The notes under the pieces: generated by a model
The model's database searches: none
The model's input: only the letters and a program-made list of their open reading frames with translations
What the model was told of the DNA's origin: nothing
Translations under genes and position numbers: made by a program
Shown: positions 50,174 to 63,200 of the stretch, one piece after another
How positions within the stretch are numbered: the stretch's first letter is position 1
Layout of the letters: every line of letters starts with the position of its first letter
DNA from: Nemertoderma westbladi
Taxonomy: Eukaryota > Xenacoelomorpha > Nemertodermatida > Nemertodermatidae
Assembly (NCBI GenBank): GCA_032718475.1
Contig: JAUCBJ010006371.1
Span: forward strand, 1-64,000
Direction: 5' to 3'
Length of the DNA stretch: 64,000 nucleotides

Positions 50174-52600
50174 TTGTTGAATATGAATATTGTTGATTTT
50201 TTGTATTCGTTAGATAATTATATTTAATTTTATTTCAAGAAATTAATAGCAAAAAACCTCTAATATGTACAAACACACATACACACAATAATAATGGACT
50301 AGAGAGAGACCCAGACAGCCTGCCGTCCTTATAGATTTAGCTTCTGGGAAAGCCCAACCTCTTGATTGGGGCAAACCACATCACCAATTGCATGCGATAC
50401 ATCCCCCAGATTCTTACGCCATGTATTGTGATTTACCAGATATGACCTCACATATTTGTATCAATAATTATTTGGAGTGTCAGAAATACGCTCTGGGGCG
50501 AGCCATGTAGGAAGGACATAGCGTATGTCAATTGGTTTCTTTCGGCGAGTCGGTTAATTTTTACAATTATTGCCATACCACTAAGACTTTGATATTAATT
50601 ATTTCTTTAAAATAGATCCTGATTGATTACCACGATCTTTGCAGGCCTCAGATTTTCCGTTTTGCTATAACATTCTAGTTACTTGGTGTTACAGTCCTCA
50701 CCAACATTTGTACAAAATGTAATTTAACTTTCATTATATAAACAGATAATTTTTTAATTTTACTTTTATGAACATTTAAATTTTAATAAAAGTAAATTCC
50801 CAAGCTTATTGTGCCTATAGTTCTAATTGAATCATTGTGTAATGTTTGTAGGCCTACAACAGTTAGTACATTGATTAGTATTTTTTTCATGGACTTGTGC
50901 TCAGTATATAATAATAATATTATCTAGGCAGATGAAGCCTGATTCTGATGTACCATACCTGATTCTATTTGTATGCTGGTCTTACAATTAATTGTTATAT
51001 TATTTTTAAAACAAGCTTGAGTAAAAAATGCTTCAAGTTTAGATTAAAATAATAATTATTATTGTGGTCTTTATTGTTGTGATTTTGTAATTATGTATTT
51101 TTTTGTGTAAATTTTTAATATGACTTGATTTTTTAATTTATAATTTAAATTATAATATCAAAAATGCTTTAAATAGTAATCAAACTATGTAACTTACCAT
51201 TCAATTATTAATTCTTAATAATATTATATTTAACGATATTGAAATTTTGTAATTTTTTATGATATCCTAAGCTGAATTACTTTTGTGGATTGATCATCCT
51301 TATTGATTGATTCAGTGAAATTATTTTATGTAGGCTTATTCATGATTTAGGAATAGAGTTAAGGGTTTTAGTGATTTTAACAATTTTAATTATCTACGAT
51401 TGACCTTGGGAAAGGCCATTAAACCCAACGCGTACTCTAGTAATACTAACCAAACACTAAGTCGATAGTAGAGGTCGTCAAGTTGCGCTGTGTAAACTGA
51501 AAAACTAAACAAGCAAATTAAAGTTATTATCTTTTTTTTTACTTGTGTTTTTAGTTAAGGGGTTGTCCTCAAAGTCTAACGACTGATTATTTCCAGCGCG
51601 GTCGCCCGCCATTACTACTTCCCAGAGGAAACCCCAGTACCCATTTAGCTACAGCTTTATGGGTGTAAGTAAGGTAGAGAGATGCACCTTGGCTAGTCCC
51701 TCTAATGCTCTAAAGCATTCGTGCTGAAACCAAAACCACCATGGCCCCTCTCCGGGGATCTACAGAGAGACGTGAATTCAAGGCAACTAATTTAACCCCT
51801 TTTTTTTATTGCAATTTTTTTAGATCTCTCAACTAGAGTGAGTAAGTAAGAAATCTTACGAGGTTAGGTAATTAATACGAATTTCTATGGGAATTCATTA
51901 ATTAGGTTTCGGTTTAAAGTCATAGGGTGCGGTGTGAATTAATTCATCCATACATTAATTTGCATACATTGTGTTGGGGTAACGGCCTACCCATCCGTGT
52001 GATTCATCTGACTTCATCGTTCATTCTCAGTGAATGTAAATGAAATATTTGGGTTGGCAGAGTCGATTGCCACCCGTAAACTATCCATGTACAATCAGCT
52101 AGCTCCCATTGTATAAGTGCAGTTAGGGTGCCGTGTAAGTAAATGGCAGCGATATTGGTATTCACTCTGCCTACCAGTGCCCATTAATAGCGCCTTCCCT
52201 TTTTCCTAATCCAGTGGAATATTAGCCTGGTCCTGCGATCCCCCTCCCTCTACTAAGGGACTATGCCCGGAATAATTCCTGTTCGATCTTTACTGATTAG
52301 CCGGGACTGACTGACTTGGCGAAACTATTTCGTGTGCTCCACGAACCCTATGCCCCCATCCTGCGTCCGTTAAGCCAAGGCCAATCCAACCTGATTGCTT
52401 TGCTTCATCCCACATCCTCAATCCAATCTAATTTGGAAATGTACACCATTACTGCGCAATGTTTACTCCACTCCCGTTTCTAAGGCCATGGTCATAAAAT
52501 TAAGTACCAATCGTTGTAATATAACTATTACAGTAATTTTTCGCGAATATTATATTATTATGCTAATGAATGGGATAATCTTTTAGTCTCGTTAAGCCAA
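50174..52600. other. Intergenic region between convergent genes, left part
   Basis: AT-rich unique sequence with no gene I can support. A stretch at about 51580-51790 (including GTACCCATTTAGCTACAGC) resembles the body of a SINE, and sequence near 51405 (TGACCTTGGGAAAGGCCATT) resembles a SINE tail. Both are weak. Confidence 0.4.
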
Positions 52601-52639
52601 GGAATGCCTGTTCACCACCATGGGTGATCTTCCACAGTA

Positions 52640-52840
52640 AACCCTTCCACTCTGTTTCCCAGGTTGCCTTGGTTCCCATTTATCGACCACTGAAGGATGG
52701 AGGCCGGGGTTGGGCTAGGCTGCAGCATTTAAAGCACTGTGCCCAAACAGTGCTGCCCCATCTAGGGATCAAACCCGGGCTCCCTAATCGGAAGCACAGT
52801 AATGTCACCACTAGACCAAGCTGCTGCTTGGTCTATTATG
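52640..52840 (-). mobile_element. tRNA-derived SINE
   Basis: On the minus strand, AGCAGCTTGGTCTAGTGGTG (A-box type, near 52808-52830) is followed about 35 bases on by GGTTTGATCCCT (B box, near 52764-52775), then a SINE-like body running left through GCACAGTGCTTTAAATGC and CCAACCCCGGCC. The promoter boxes are good but the head does not fold as a canonical tRNA by eye. It is a different family from the one at 1057-1376. Confidence 0.65.
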
Positions 52841-53330
52841 CTAATGGAATATGGATATATATATATCAGAGAATAGTGCAATAATGTATAATAATATAGG
52901 ATTATTTATTTAATAAATTAAATTTATGGATTAAAATTGCAGGTTTCACTTTGTGGCGGCGGATGTTAAACTATTGAGTGACAGTTAAGAATCCTGTAAG
53001 CGGAACATAGGACGTCGCTGCCTAGCTACGACTGTAAGACAAGGCTACTGCCGCTATGGACGGAGTCTGAGTGGCGCCGGTAGTTAATGGTGCGGATAGA
53101 TTTATGTACCGGTACTCCATCCATTTCCTATTCCACACCCCGCTCTAACAGTCAATCACTTCTCAAGAACCCACCCCGTCACACTTTTAAGTAACCAAAT
53201 CCATTAATAATTAGAAATAAACATCCCCCCCCCCATGGTTCCTCGATAATCCATCAATCCAATAATCCATAACCATACATAAATAACCCATACCTCCAAC
53301 TATATACAAACCATAACCAACTGTATATAG
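52841..53330. other. Intergenic, no gene seen
   Basis: AT-rich sequence with a 10-C run at 53225-53234. Nothing recognised. Confidence 0.5.
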
Positions 53331-53975
53331 TTGATCATGCACCTCAACCCAAACCATCTCACCCATCAACCCAAATCATCCCCCCACCAAACCAACCCAT
53401 TTCTCCCACCAAACCAACCCATCTACCCCACCAACCCAACCCACCCCTCCTACCAACCCAACCCACCCCTCCTACCAACCCAACCCATCCCTCCCACCAA
53501 ACCAACCCAACCCATCCCTCCCTCCCACCAAACCAACCCAACCCATCCCTCCCACCAAACCAACCCATCCCTCCCACCAAACCAACCCATCCCTCCCACC
53601 AAACCAACCCTATCTCTCCCACTAAACCAACCCAACCCAACCCAACCCAACCCATCCCTCCCACCAAACCAACCCATCTCTCCCACCAAACCAACCCATC
53701 TCTCCCACTAAACCAACCCAACACATCCCTCCCACCAAACCAACCCATCCCATCCCTCTCCACCATAACCCGACCCATCCCTCCCACCAAACCAACCCAT
53801 CCCATCCCTCTCCACCAACCCAACCCATCCCTCCCACCAAACCAACCCATCTCTCCCACTAAACCAACCCAACCCAACCCATCCCTCCCACCAAACCAAC
53901 CCATCTCTCCCACTAAACCAACCCAACCCATCCCTCCCACCAAACCAACCCAACACATCCCTCCCACCAAGATCC
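53331..53975. repeat. C-rich minisatellite
   Basis: Irregular tandem repeat of CCATCCCTCCCACCAAACCA with CAACCCAACC extensions, about 22-32 bp per unit. Minus-strand frames give Gly/Trp-rich low-complexity text and are not genes. A 21-C run follows at 53995-54015. Confidence 0.9.
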
Positions 53976-54015
53976 AACGGATTCTTCCTTCCAGCCCCCC
54001 CCCCCCCCCCCCCCC

Positions 54016-55486
54016 TCTCCCCCTCTCGCACAATAACACATCCCATCCTTGCAATAACCCTCGACTTCTACTTGATATCTCACAAATGAACTCCTCACAT
54101 CCCTTATACATCTGCATTCATTCCTGGCCAATTCTCAGTAAATATCATTCCCTGTAAACACAACCCCAGTGCTGCTCCCTACTCGCGTTATTTCAATAAA
54201 TTATATGCATCCCATGATCATGGGATAATTTCATGAAGATGTTCCCAATTAAATCAAACTGTTTTCCCCTCCTATTGATTGTAATAGAGCTCTTTTTGGA
54301 GCCATGTCGGGGGTATCAGCACAGCTCAGCGCTGTCCGTTTGTTAGTCTACTGTCTCCTCTCCAGCACTGAGTACGGAAATGATTGGGATATTCGAACAA
54401 GGTGTGTGCAACGCAAATCGAAACAAGTTAGCGCGTACACAGTTGCTGACATAAAATCGATACACTTTAATCAACAAAAATATATGAGAGAGCATTGTTA
54501 CTGCTGATTGAAACCCAGTGTGACGCCATTTTACTGTTAATTCATTGAGAACGTCTTCTTAATCACCGAAATTTCATGACACTTTCAGCCCAAATGAGGG
54601 AGGAGAACCAGAAGCGATGCTTCTTTATACTGATTGTCTGATAATCATGCCGCCTTTGGTAAATTCAATTATGATCTCTGATTAGTTTCCGGAACGCCGG
54701 GGGTGCAAAATGATAAAACTTGAAAAGGTTCCTTTAAGCGTTTCATAAAGGATATCTCGATGACTCATTGTAGCATTGGCTTTCTCTGCAGCTGGTTAGC
54801 TGCGTAATTGGCCGTGACTTTGTTACTTACCTGGTATCAGTACTACCTGCCTCCTTCAATAATGATGTAGGTATAGCTACTTTAACCTTAACATTTAATT
54901 AGTCCTGTTTAACAATAATTTAGTATGAGGCACATAGAATTCATCTCAACTCAAACCATTGACTCTAAATAGATGGATTTTTACAATTCAGGGATTTGTT
55001 ATTATTAATGAGCAGAATTTATTATATATTTTTTAGTGTCAGAAAAACGGTAGAAAGAAGAGTATGGGATGATGCACACTTTTTGCTCTACTTATGCCAA
55101 CATAACGAATTAGTCTGATTATGTCTGGTCTGGTTATCTGTCTATGGCCCATAAGGTGCCCCGCACAAAATTTGAGCTCTCAAAACGGTGGATTTTATCT
55201 CGCTCGACAGACAGATTAACAAACCAGATTTAGGGTTTGAGTTCCACAAACTACAATTAGACGACAACAATGGTGATACCCGAGATCCATAAAACTAGTT
55301 TATTTCTAAAGTATTACGAAATAATAAAGCCATTTAATATTAATTAAAGTAATAAATTAGTAAACAAAATTTGCAAAAATTCAATTAGCACGAAGACACT
55401 TCTACATGGCTTAGTCACTACATGTAGAGTGGTAAAAAGAAAATACATTTAAGAAACTATTAAGAAATACGCTCGAAAAAAAACAA
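54016..55486. other. Intergenic/3' region of the ANKRD50-type gene
   Basis: No gene recognised. Part of 55300-55486 is the likely 3' UTR of the minus-strand gene. Confidence 0.5.
55299..55304 (-). terminator. Candidate polyadenylation signal, ANKRD50-type gene
   Basis: TTTATT on the plus strand reads AATAAA on the minus strand, 183 bases past the stop codon. A plausible position, but not proof. Confidence 0.4.
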
Positions 55487-57730
55487 CTATAACGCCGTTT
55501 CTTTTTTGTTATTAATAACAAAAGTGTAGTCAAGGGCTGACGTTGCTAGTGGAATTGAGGTCTTGATAGGAGCGGCGATGTCCCCATTGGTTGTCACCTT
55601 GGTAATCGCAATGTCGTCGCAAGCCTCGTAAAATTTTGAATTATCAAAGAAATTCGCCTGTGTGGAGGCGTTTGATTGGTAGGGGAGAGGGGACCCTTCG
55701 CAGGACCAATCAGGGATCGAGGATTGTCCGGACCAGCGTCTATCCCGCAACCCTATAACCTCATTGGTCGATGAGTGTGACATAATCTCCAGTGATTGGT
55801 CCTTAGGTTGTGGGTCTGGGGGCGCGAGTAGGGGGGAATCCGATAGCTTGCCGACTACTCCGTTACGCTTGGGTTTATTCAGCGAGCGGGATACCAAACT
55901 CAACATCTGTTGTATCTGGCGTTCGTGCCGTGTGAGTCGCACGGACACCCCGCTGTCGCTGTCCACGCCCCCGAGATGGGGCGACTCGCGCGCCGGCGGC
56001 CGGATCTCCCGGAGTACCGCGGAGAGATTCGACGGAAGACTCTGTTTTATTCTCTCATCGTCGCTGAACGCGCCGCTGTACGCGGAACCCCGCTCCAACG
56101 ACTCGGGAGTCACTTCGTATTTCATCGACTTTTTATCGGAAGCCGATTTGCTCTTAGTAATTGTATTACTATCTCCCGCTCTGGGTGATTTATTAGCGAG
56201 ACAATGGGTGGAGGTGGATGTCAATTGCCTCGATGTCCCTCCCCTGTATTCCCCTATCAATAGGTCTAGCATGCGGCTCTGTGCCGACAGCGAGGCGCAG
56301 ACACCAACCCCGGGGTTCCGAGACAACGATCTACTAGAGCAGCGGGGTTGCGCGACTACTGGCGGTTGAAGCGTCGCATCCGATATCTGTACCCATAGAT
56401 CGTCGGGAGTTTTTATTTCAGTTGTGGGATTTGTTTCGGGATTTTGGGTGTCTGGCAAGACGTTCAATATATCCTCAGTGCGTGGTGGCCCCCTTCCGTT
56501 GTGTAACTGAATCACTCTCGGGTTTGCACCGAAAGCCACTGCATTATTCTCTACAGGGGAAAATAAGAGTTTCTTTTTCATTTTTCGTGTTTTGTTGATA
56601 ACATTGCTGCCGAGTTTACAGAGCTCCTGGCGCAAAGAGGAATGTATTTTACCACCACTAGAGGGTTGAATGTCCTGGTCTATGATGGATATGGGGGAGT
56701 CGCCTTTACTGGATATAGAAAGAGACCGGGGGATGCCGGTGATTGGTGGGGGGAGACCTCCGCAGCTGCTCCCTGAGGTTGAGCAACTGAGCACGTGATT
56801 GGTCCGCGGTAGGTCGGGGCTACGGGAGGTAGACAAGGGGGGTCGGTCGTTAGGCAACGGGGGTTTACCGGAGGGACCCAACTTATTGCACACGACGCCG
56901 TTAGGGGTCGTATCTTCGAGAGGTTTGGAATCCTTCGAGGCGACTTCGTTGTCGGAGACCCCGGAGGAAGTATCGTTGGCCCGAGTATCGGTTGCTAAGG
57001 AAACCGGTACGCCGTAAGTGGCCAGTAGACGGACTATATCAGTGTGGCAACCTTTGAGCGCGAGTTTAAGAGGAGTTCGGTTGTAGCGGTCGGCGTGGTA
57101 CGGGTTGGCCCGGTAGGCCAGGAGGGTAGCGACAACGTCGCGATGGCCTTCCTGGGCCGCGATACACAAGGCCGTCGTATCCTGGTTGCAGCAGTGGTCT
57201 ATACGGGCCCCCTGGTTGAGCAGACGACCCACTATGGCGGCGTGACCCTGCCACGCAGCCGCCTGCAACGGGCTGCGTCGTTCCTTGTCGCAAGTGTTGG
57301 GCCGCGCGTGGTATTCCAGTAAGAGATTCACCATGGCCGTGTTGCCCTGCCAACAAGCGACGTGGAGTGGAGTCCTTCCCTGGTTGTCCTGACACTCTAC
57401 GTAGGCGTCGTTATCCAATAGGAACCGGGTCATCTGTAGCCGATTCTCTAGGGCCGTCATGTAGACTACCGATCTACCGTCACTGTCCCGCTGGTTGATG
57501 TTGGATCCCTTCATTAGGAACAGGTTGACCAGCTGGAAGTGGCCCTCCAACGCGGCAACCCGTATCGGCGACTGTTCCCCCAGGTCCCGGTGGTCCATCT
57601 TCGCTCCTCGGTTAATCAGCATCTTGCACGTGTCGATGTGGCCCTCGGAAGCGGAGAATATCAGCGCGGTTCGACCTTCCATGTCCGTGTCATCCACATT
57701 GGCGCCAGCGTCAATGATCGTTTGACATAC
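55487..57730 (-). CDS. ANKRD50: ANKRD50-type ankyrin-repeat protein, terminal coding exon
   Basis: Acceptor TTTATCTATTCAG (minus strand), exon start GTATGTCAAACG at 57730, stop TAG at 55489-55487. About 747 codons, phase 0 entry. The end of one and seven further ankyrin repeats come first (for example GRTALIFSASEGHIDTCKML, GRTPLHVACWQGNTAMVNLL, TTALCIAAQEGHRDVVATLL). A Ser/Pro-rich, probably disordered tail of about 500 residues follows and ends NNKKETAL. Human ANKRD50 has the same unusual repeat variants (DGRS-YxxALENRLxMxRxLL, LQxAAWQGHA) and ends YKKETPL, as I recall. ANKRD50 works with SNX27-retromer and WASH in endosomal recycling. The terminal ETAL is a class I PDZ ligand. N-terminal exons (P-loop NTPase part in vertebrates) are not seen. 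The exon is much GC-richer than its flanks. Confidence 0.88.
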   Translation of the reverse strand, partial: VCQTIIDAGANVDDTDMEGRTALIFSASEGHIDTCKMLINRGAKMDHRDLGEQSPIRVAALEGHFQLVNLFLMKGSNINQRDSDGRSVVYMTALENRLQMTRFLLDNDAYVECQDNQGRTPLHVACWQGNTAMVNLLLEYHARPNTCDKERRSPLQAAAWQGHAAIVGRLLNQGARIDHCCNQDTTALCIAAQEGHRDVVATLLAYRANPYHADRYNRTPLKLALKGCHTDIVRLLATYGVPVSLATDTRANDTSSGVSDNEVASKDSKPLEDTTPNGVVCNKLGPSGKPPLPNDRPPLSTSRSPDLPRTNHVLSCSTSGSSCGGLPPPITGIPRSLSISSKGDSPISIIDQDIQPSSGGKIHSSLRQELCKLGSNVINKTRKMKKKLLFSPVENNAVAFGANPRVIQLHNGRGPPRTEDILNVLPDTQNPETNPTTEIKTPDDLWVQISDATLQPPVVAQPRCSSRSLSRNPGVGVCASLSAQSRMLDLLIGEYRGGTSRQLTSTSTHCLANKSPRAGDSNTITKSKSASDKKSMKYEVTPESLERGSAYSGAFSDDERIKQSLPSNLSAVLREIRPPARESPHLGGVDSDSGVSVRLTRHERQIQQMLSLVSRSLNKPKRNGVVGKLSDSPLLAPPDPQPKDQSLEIMSHSSTNEVIGLRDRRWSGQSSIPDWSCEGSPLPYQSNASTQANFFDNSKFYEACDDIAITKVTTNGDIAAPIKTSIPLATSALDYTFVINNKKETAL

Positions 57731-58106
57731 CTGAATAGATAAATAATAGCGAGGTGTTATTATTACGATGGCATTAACAATTACACGATTTGATCAATGT
57801 CATAATGCAGTGTATAGTACAATGCATAACTAATATTCAAAAAATTTAACATTATTTGATCTAGTTAAGTGAATTATTGGGTTAGATAATACTATTGAGG
57901 AGAAGAAAACAGAAGATGTACGATGTCTGTTTTGCGAGCAGCTAGACAGTGGTTCCTGTAACTAATGACTTGTTGTGCGAACATTGATGGTGACAACGGT
58001 TATTCCCGGGGGATCCCAAACTGTTCCACCTCCTGCTGCCATACACCACGAATCCATCCTGCATTCCTGCATCTCAAGGATTATTCAGGTTTTCCTTCAG
58101 TTGTTG
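57731..58106. other. Intron sequence upstream of the ANKRD50-type exon
   Basis: Non-coding on both strands, begins with the splice acceptor of the minus-strand gene. No further exon seen. Confidence 0.5.
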
Positions 58107-58383
58107 GTTACTGATGTGTGTATGTTGATATGGTGCCGATATGATGTGTGTATGTTGATATGGTGCCGATATGATGTGTGTATGTTGATATGGTGCCGAT
58201 ATGATGTGTGTATGTTGATATGGTGCCGATATGATGTGTGTATGTTGATATGGTGCCGATATGATGTGTGTATGTTGATATGGTGCTGATATGATGTGTG
58301 TATGTTGATATGGTGCCGATATGATGTGTGTATGTTGATATGGTGCCGATATGATGTGTGTATGTTGATATGGTGCCGATATC
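58107..58383. repeat. 30-bp minisatellite
   Basis: About nine near-perfect copies of TGATGTGTGTATGTTGATAT plus GGTGCCGATA; one copy has GCTGATA. Frames on both strands are repeat artefacts. Confidence 0.95.
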
Positions 58384-60229
58384 TAACTGAGGGTAGGGCT
58401 GTACAGAAAGTGTAGCGTGGTTTATCTGCACTCGGGGGTATACGAACTTTTAGGCGCCCCCACCTACACACCCATATGTTAACAACGCCTCTGGGACTGT
58501 TAAAAACAGAGGATTCAATTAAGAAAATTTAACATTACTTAACTACATTAACTTCAGCTTAATTAACTTAACATAACTTCAGATAAACCTCTCCTGTCGC
58601 CATGTGACTATGGGAAGACAAAGTGCCGCGGTGTCAATACCAACGGGTTTAATTGAGAATTTAACATTGATGCGGGATATTAATTCGCCAAGGCGGGTTT
58701 TGCGTCGAGTTTCCCCCCTGTCTCTTCGGATCAGTACTTAAGGTTCTTAACAGCATTTGAGTGCCATTTAATTAATACGTTTAATGTTTATTGGTTTGAT
58801 GGTAGCCGCGCGCATTAAACCAAGAATAGGTGAACCAATTTGATAAAGTAGCAATGGTTATCATATATCAGGCCAGACGTTAAGGTTCCTCACATTATTA
58901 TTCACAAGGTGTTATTTGCCATGGGGAAGTTAAGTTGCTCGGAATGTGTGACGAATTGTGGCGTTAATAACCCAAGTTGTAAATGAGTTGGATCTTCTAA
59001 TCTGACTGCATATGGTGTCCCGCTGTCATCTAATCGTTTTCTGTCGCAAAAGCGTCTTTCATCACCACAGGGGGAGAGAGATACATGTGGTGATAAAAAC
59101 ACTGGCCATATGGTTTGGTTTAGTTAGAATTACAACACATAATGTACTCTTGGAATATTTTTGATGGGAATTTGCCTTACCAGAATAGAATACTAAACTT
59201 ATCATGTCACTTCAATTCTCCATCAGCCACCTTTGTAAATATATTGGGTGGCAATATGCGAAGCAGACTTTGCTGAGCTGTTCTAAAAAATAACTAATTT
59301 ACTTCATGGAAAATAATATAATGTATCGCTTATATGATTACATCAAGTTTTCTTTGAGACGGGGTGTAACCCGGATTTTCAATGAAACTTAATACTGGAA
59401 TTATTTTAATTAATTATTTTGCTTCACGGTTTACACATCTCATATTTATTTTATTTTAATAAACAATTATTTGTCGAAGAAATATTAATCTTAAATAACC
59501 ATCTTCTCCAACCTCCTGCCTTTTGCCAATCATATTGGGAGGGGGGGGGGGGGGGGGGGGGTGCTTGGGTTTGTCACAAAAAAAATGTGAAAAATGTTTC
59601 AATTTCCAGGACATTATTTCAACCTAAAACAATATGAAACTGTCCATGTGAGTACAGTACAATTTTAAACGGTTGCAGTTTTATTTTTTGGAGTAATCAG
59701 CTGTTATTTGCATCGATTTTCCCCGGGAGAATGATTAATTTTTATTGCGTCAAGACAAGAGTCCCCCATGCCCATATCTATACTTACCAGTTATGGCATA
59801 CTTAAAATGTGTGGCGTTAAATTAAAACCAGCGTAGTAAATTTACTAGTTCGAAATTTAATTATATACCGTTTAATTTTTCGCTACATATTTTGGTGCAT
59901 TTAATTGCGATCGTAAATGCTTAGCTAGAATTTAACGAGAACAAATGCCAAGAATCACTCCCAAACAACATAAATTGAATTATATTGCTGGTAAAGTTGA
60001 CAGCTTCGTACACTTATCTGGAACTTACTTGTGACATCAATTTGGCATCAATTCTTTAACTTGCATATAATGGGATTTCAGAATTATTGCGATGGGTTAG
60101 GGTGTAAAATGCGTTTAACGCAAGAATGCGGGTGGATTTGGGTAGATGTTTTCAATAATACGTGTTGTAATGTAATATAATGTAATGTATATGTTTACAA
60201 TAAACGGTATATTCAGAGACGGGTTCGGA
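58384..60229. other. Non-coding stretch
   Basis: Unique AT-rich sequence with a 21-G run at 59541-59561. I looked for ankyrin-repeat coding sequence on the minus strand and recognised none. Confidence 0.45.
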
Positions 60230-60254
60230 GGGGGGGGGGGGGGGGGGGGGGGGG
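60230..60254. repeat. G25 homopolymer
   Basis: An uninterrupted run of 25 G directly before the 37-bp array. Length may be unreliable in the assembly. Confidence 0.8.
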
Positions 60255-63200
60255 TGTATCCATACAACCTACCTTTGTATATCCCTCACGGTTGTCCCCC
60301 GGTTGTCCCACTCAACCCACCTTTATATGTCCCGCGCGGTTGTTCCACTCAACCCACCTTTGTATGTCCCTCACGGTTGTCCCCCGGTTGTCCCACTCAA
60401 CCCACCTTTATATGTCCCGCGCGGTTGTTCCACTCAACCCACCTTTGTATGTCTTTCACGGTTGTCCCCCGGTTGTCCCACGCAATCCACCTTTGTATGT
60501 CCCGCGCGGTTGTTCCACTCAACCCACCTTTGTATGTCCCTCGCCGAAGTCCCACTCAACCCACCTTTGTATGTCCCCCACGGTTGTCCCCCGGTTGTCC
60601 CACTCAATCCACCTTTGTATGTCCCACGCGGTTGTCCCACTCAACCCACCTTTTGTATGTCCATCGCCGAAGTCCCACTCAACCCACCTTTGTATGTCCC
60701 TCACGGTTGTCCCCCGGTTGTCCCACTCAATCCACCTTTGCATGTCCCATGCGGTTGTCCCACTCAACCCACCTTTGTATGCCCATCGCCGAAGTCCCAC
60801 TAAACCCACCTTTATATGTCCCTCACAGTTGTCACCCGGTTGTCCCACTCAACTCACCTTTGTATGTCCCGCCCTGTTGTCCCACTCAACCCACCTTTGT
60901 ATGTTCATCATGGTTGTCCCACTCAACCCACCTTTGTATGTCCCTCACGGTTGTCCCCCGGTTGTCCCACTCAACCCACCTTTTTTATGATCCTCAGGGT
61001 TGCCCCCCGGTTGTCCCACTCAACCCACCTTTGTAAGTCCCACCCTGTTGTCCCACTCAACCCACCTTTGTATGTCCCTCACGGTTGTCCCCCGGTTGTC
61101 CCACTCAACCCACCTTTGTATGTTCCTCAGGGTTGCCCCCCGGTTGTCCCACTCAACCCACCTTTGTATGTCCCACCCTGTTGTCCCACTCAACCCACCT
61201 TTGTATGTTCCTCAGGGTTGTCCCCCGGTTGTCCCACTCAACCCACCTTTGTATGTTCCTCACGGTTGTCCCACTCAACCCACCTTTGTATGTTCCTCAG
61301 GGTTGTCCCACTCAAGCCACCTTATTATGTCCCTCCCAGTTGTCCTACTCAACCCACCTTTGTATGTCCTTTCCAGTTGTCCCACTCAACCCACCTTTGT
61401 ATGTCCTTTCCAGTTGTCCCACTCAACCCACCTTTGTATGTCCTTTCCAGTTATCCCACTAAACCCACCTGTGTATGTCCCTCCCAGTTGTCCCACTCAA
61501 CTCACCTTTGTATGTTCCTCAGGGTTGTCCCACTCAAGCCACCTTATTATGTCCCTCCCAGTTGTCCCACTCAACCCACCTTTGTATGTCCTTTCCAGTT
61601 GTCCCACTCAACCCACCTTTGTATGTTCCTCACGGTTGTCCCAATCAACTCATCTTTGTATGTCCTTCCCGGTTGTCCCACTCGCACTCAACCCACCTTT
61701 GTATGTCCCTCACGGTTGTCCCACTCAAACCACCTTTGTATGCCCCTCACGGTTGTCCCACTCAACCCACCTTTGTATGCCCCTCACGGTTGTCCCACTC
61801 AACTCACCTTTGTATGTTCCTCACGGTTGTCCCAATCAACCCACCTTTGTATGTCCCTCACGGTTGTCCCACTCAAACCACCTTTGTATGCCCCTCACGG
61901 TTGTCCCACTCAACCCACCTTTGTATGTCCCTCACGGTTGTCCCACTCAAACCACCTTTGTATGTTCCTCACGGTTGTCCCACTCAACCCACATTTATAT
62001 GTCCCACCCGGTTGTGCCACTCAACCCACCTTTATATGTCCCTCACAGTTGTCCCACGGTTGTCCCACTCAACCCACCTTTGTATGTTCCTCATGGTTGT
62101 CCAACTCAACCCACCTTTGTATGTCCTTCCTTTCCAGTTGTCCCACTCAACCCACCTTTGTATGTTCCTCACGGTTGTCCCCCGGTTGTCCCACTCAACC
62201 CACCTTTGTATGCCCCTCCCAGTTGTCCCACTCAACCCACCTTTGTATGTTCCTCCCGGTTGTCCCACTCAACCCACCTTTGTGTGTCCCTCCCAGTTGT
62301 CCCACTCAACCCACCTTTGTATGTTCCTCACGGTTGTCCCACTCAAGCCACCTTTGTATGTTCCTCACGGTTGTCCCACTCAACCCACCTTTGTATGTTC
62401 CTCCCGGTTGTCCCACTCAACCCACCTTTGTATGTTCCTCACGGTTGTCCCACTCAAGCCACCTTATTATGTCCCTCCCAAGTGTCCCACTCAAGCCACC
62501 TTTGTATGTTCCTCACGGTTGTCCCACTCAACCCACCTTTGTATGTTCCTCACGGTTGTCCCACTCAACCCACCTTTGTATGTCCCTCCCAGTTGTCCCA
62601 CTCAACCCACCTTTGTATGTTCCTCCCGGTTGTCCCACTCAACCCACCTTTGTATGTTCCTCACGGTTGTCCCACTCAACCCACCTTTGTATGTTCCTCA
62701 CGGTTGTGCCACTCAAGCCACCTTATTATGTCCCTCCCAAGTGTCCCACTCAAGCCACCTTTGTATGTTCCTCACGGTTGTCCCACTCAACCCACCTTTG
62801 TATGTTCCTCCCGGTTGTCCCACTCAACCCACCTTTGTATGTTCCTCACGGTTGTCCCACTCAAGCCACCTTATTATGTCCCTCCCAAGTGTCCCACTCA
62901 AGCCACCTTTGTATGTTCCTCACGGTTGTCCCACTCAACCCACCTTTGTATGTTCCTCACGGTTGTCCCACTCAACCCACCATTGTATGTCCCTCCCAGT
63001 TGTCCCACTCAACCCACCTTTGTATGTTCCTCCCGGTTGTCCCACTCAACCCACCTTTGTATGTCCCTCACGGTTGTCCCACTCCACCCACCTTTGTATG
63101 TCCTTTCCAGTTGTCCCACTCAACCCACCTTTGTATATCCCTCCCAGTTGTCCCACTCAACCCACCTTTGTATGTTCCTCACAGTTGTCCCACTCAAGCC

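Noticed and set aside
53359-54131. Gly/Trp-rich minus-strand protein
   Set aside because: Arises from the CCAACC-type minisatellite and a poly-C run; low complexity in all frames.
55764-56369. Plus-strand frames opposite the ANKRD50-type exon
   Set aside because: Shadows of the GC-rich coding exon on the minus strand; no domain or splice context.
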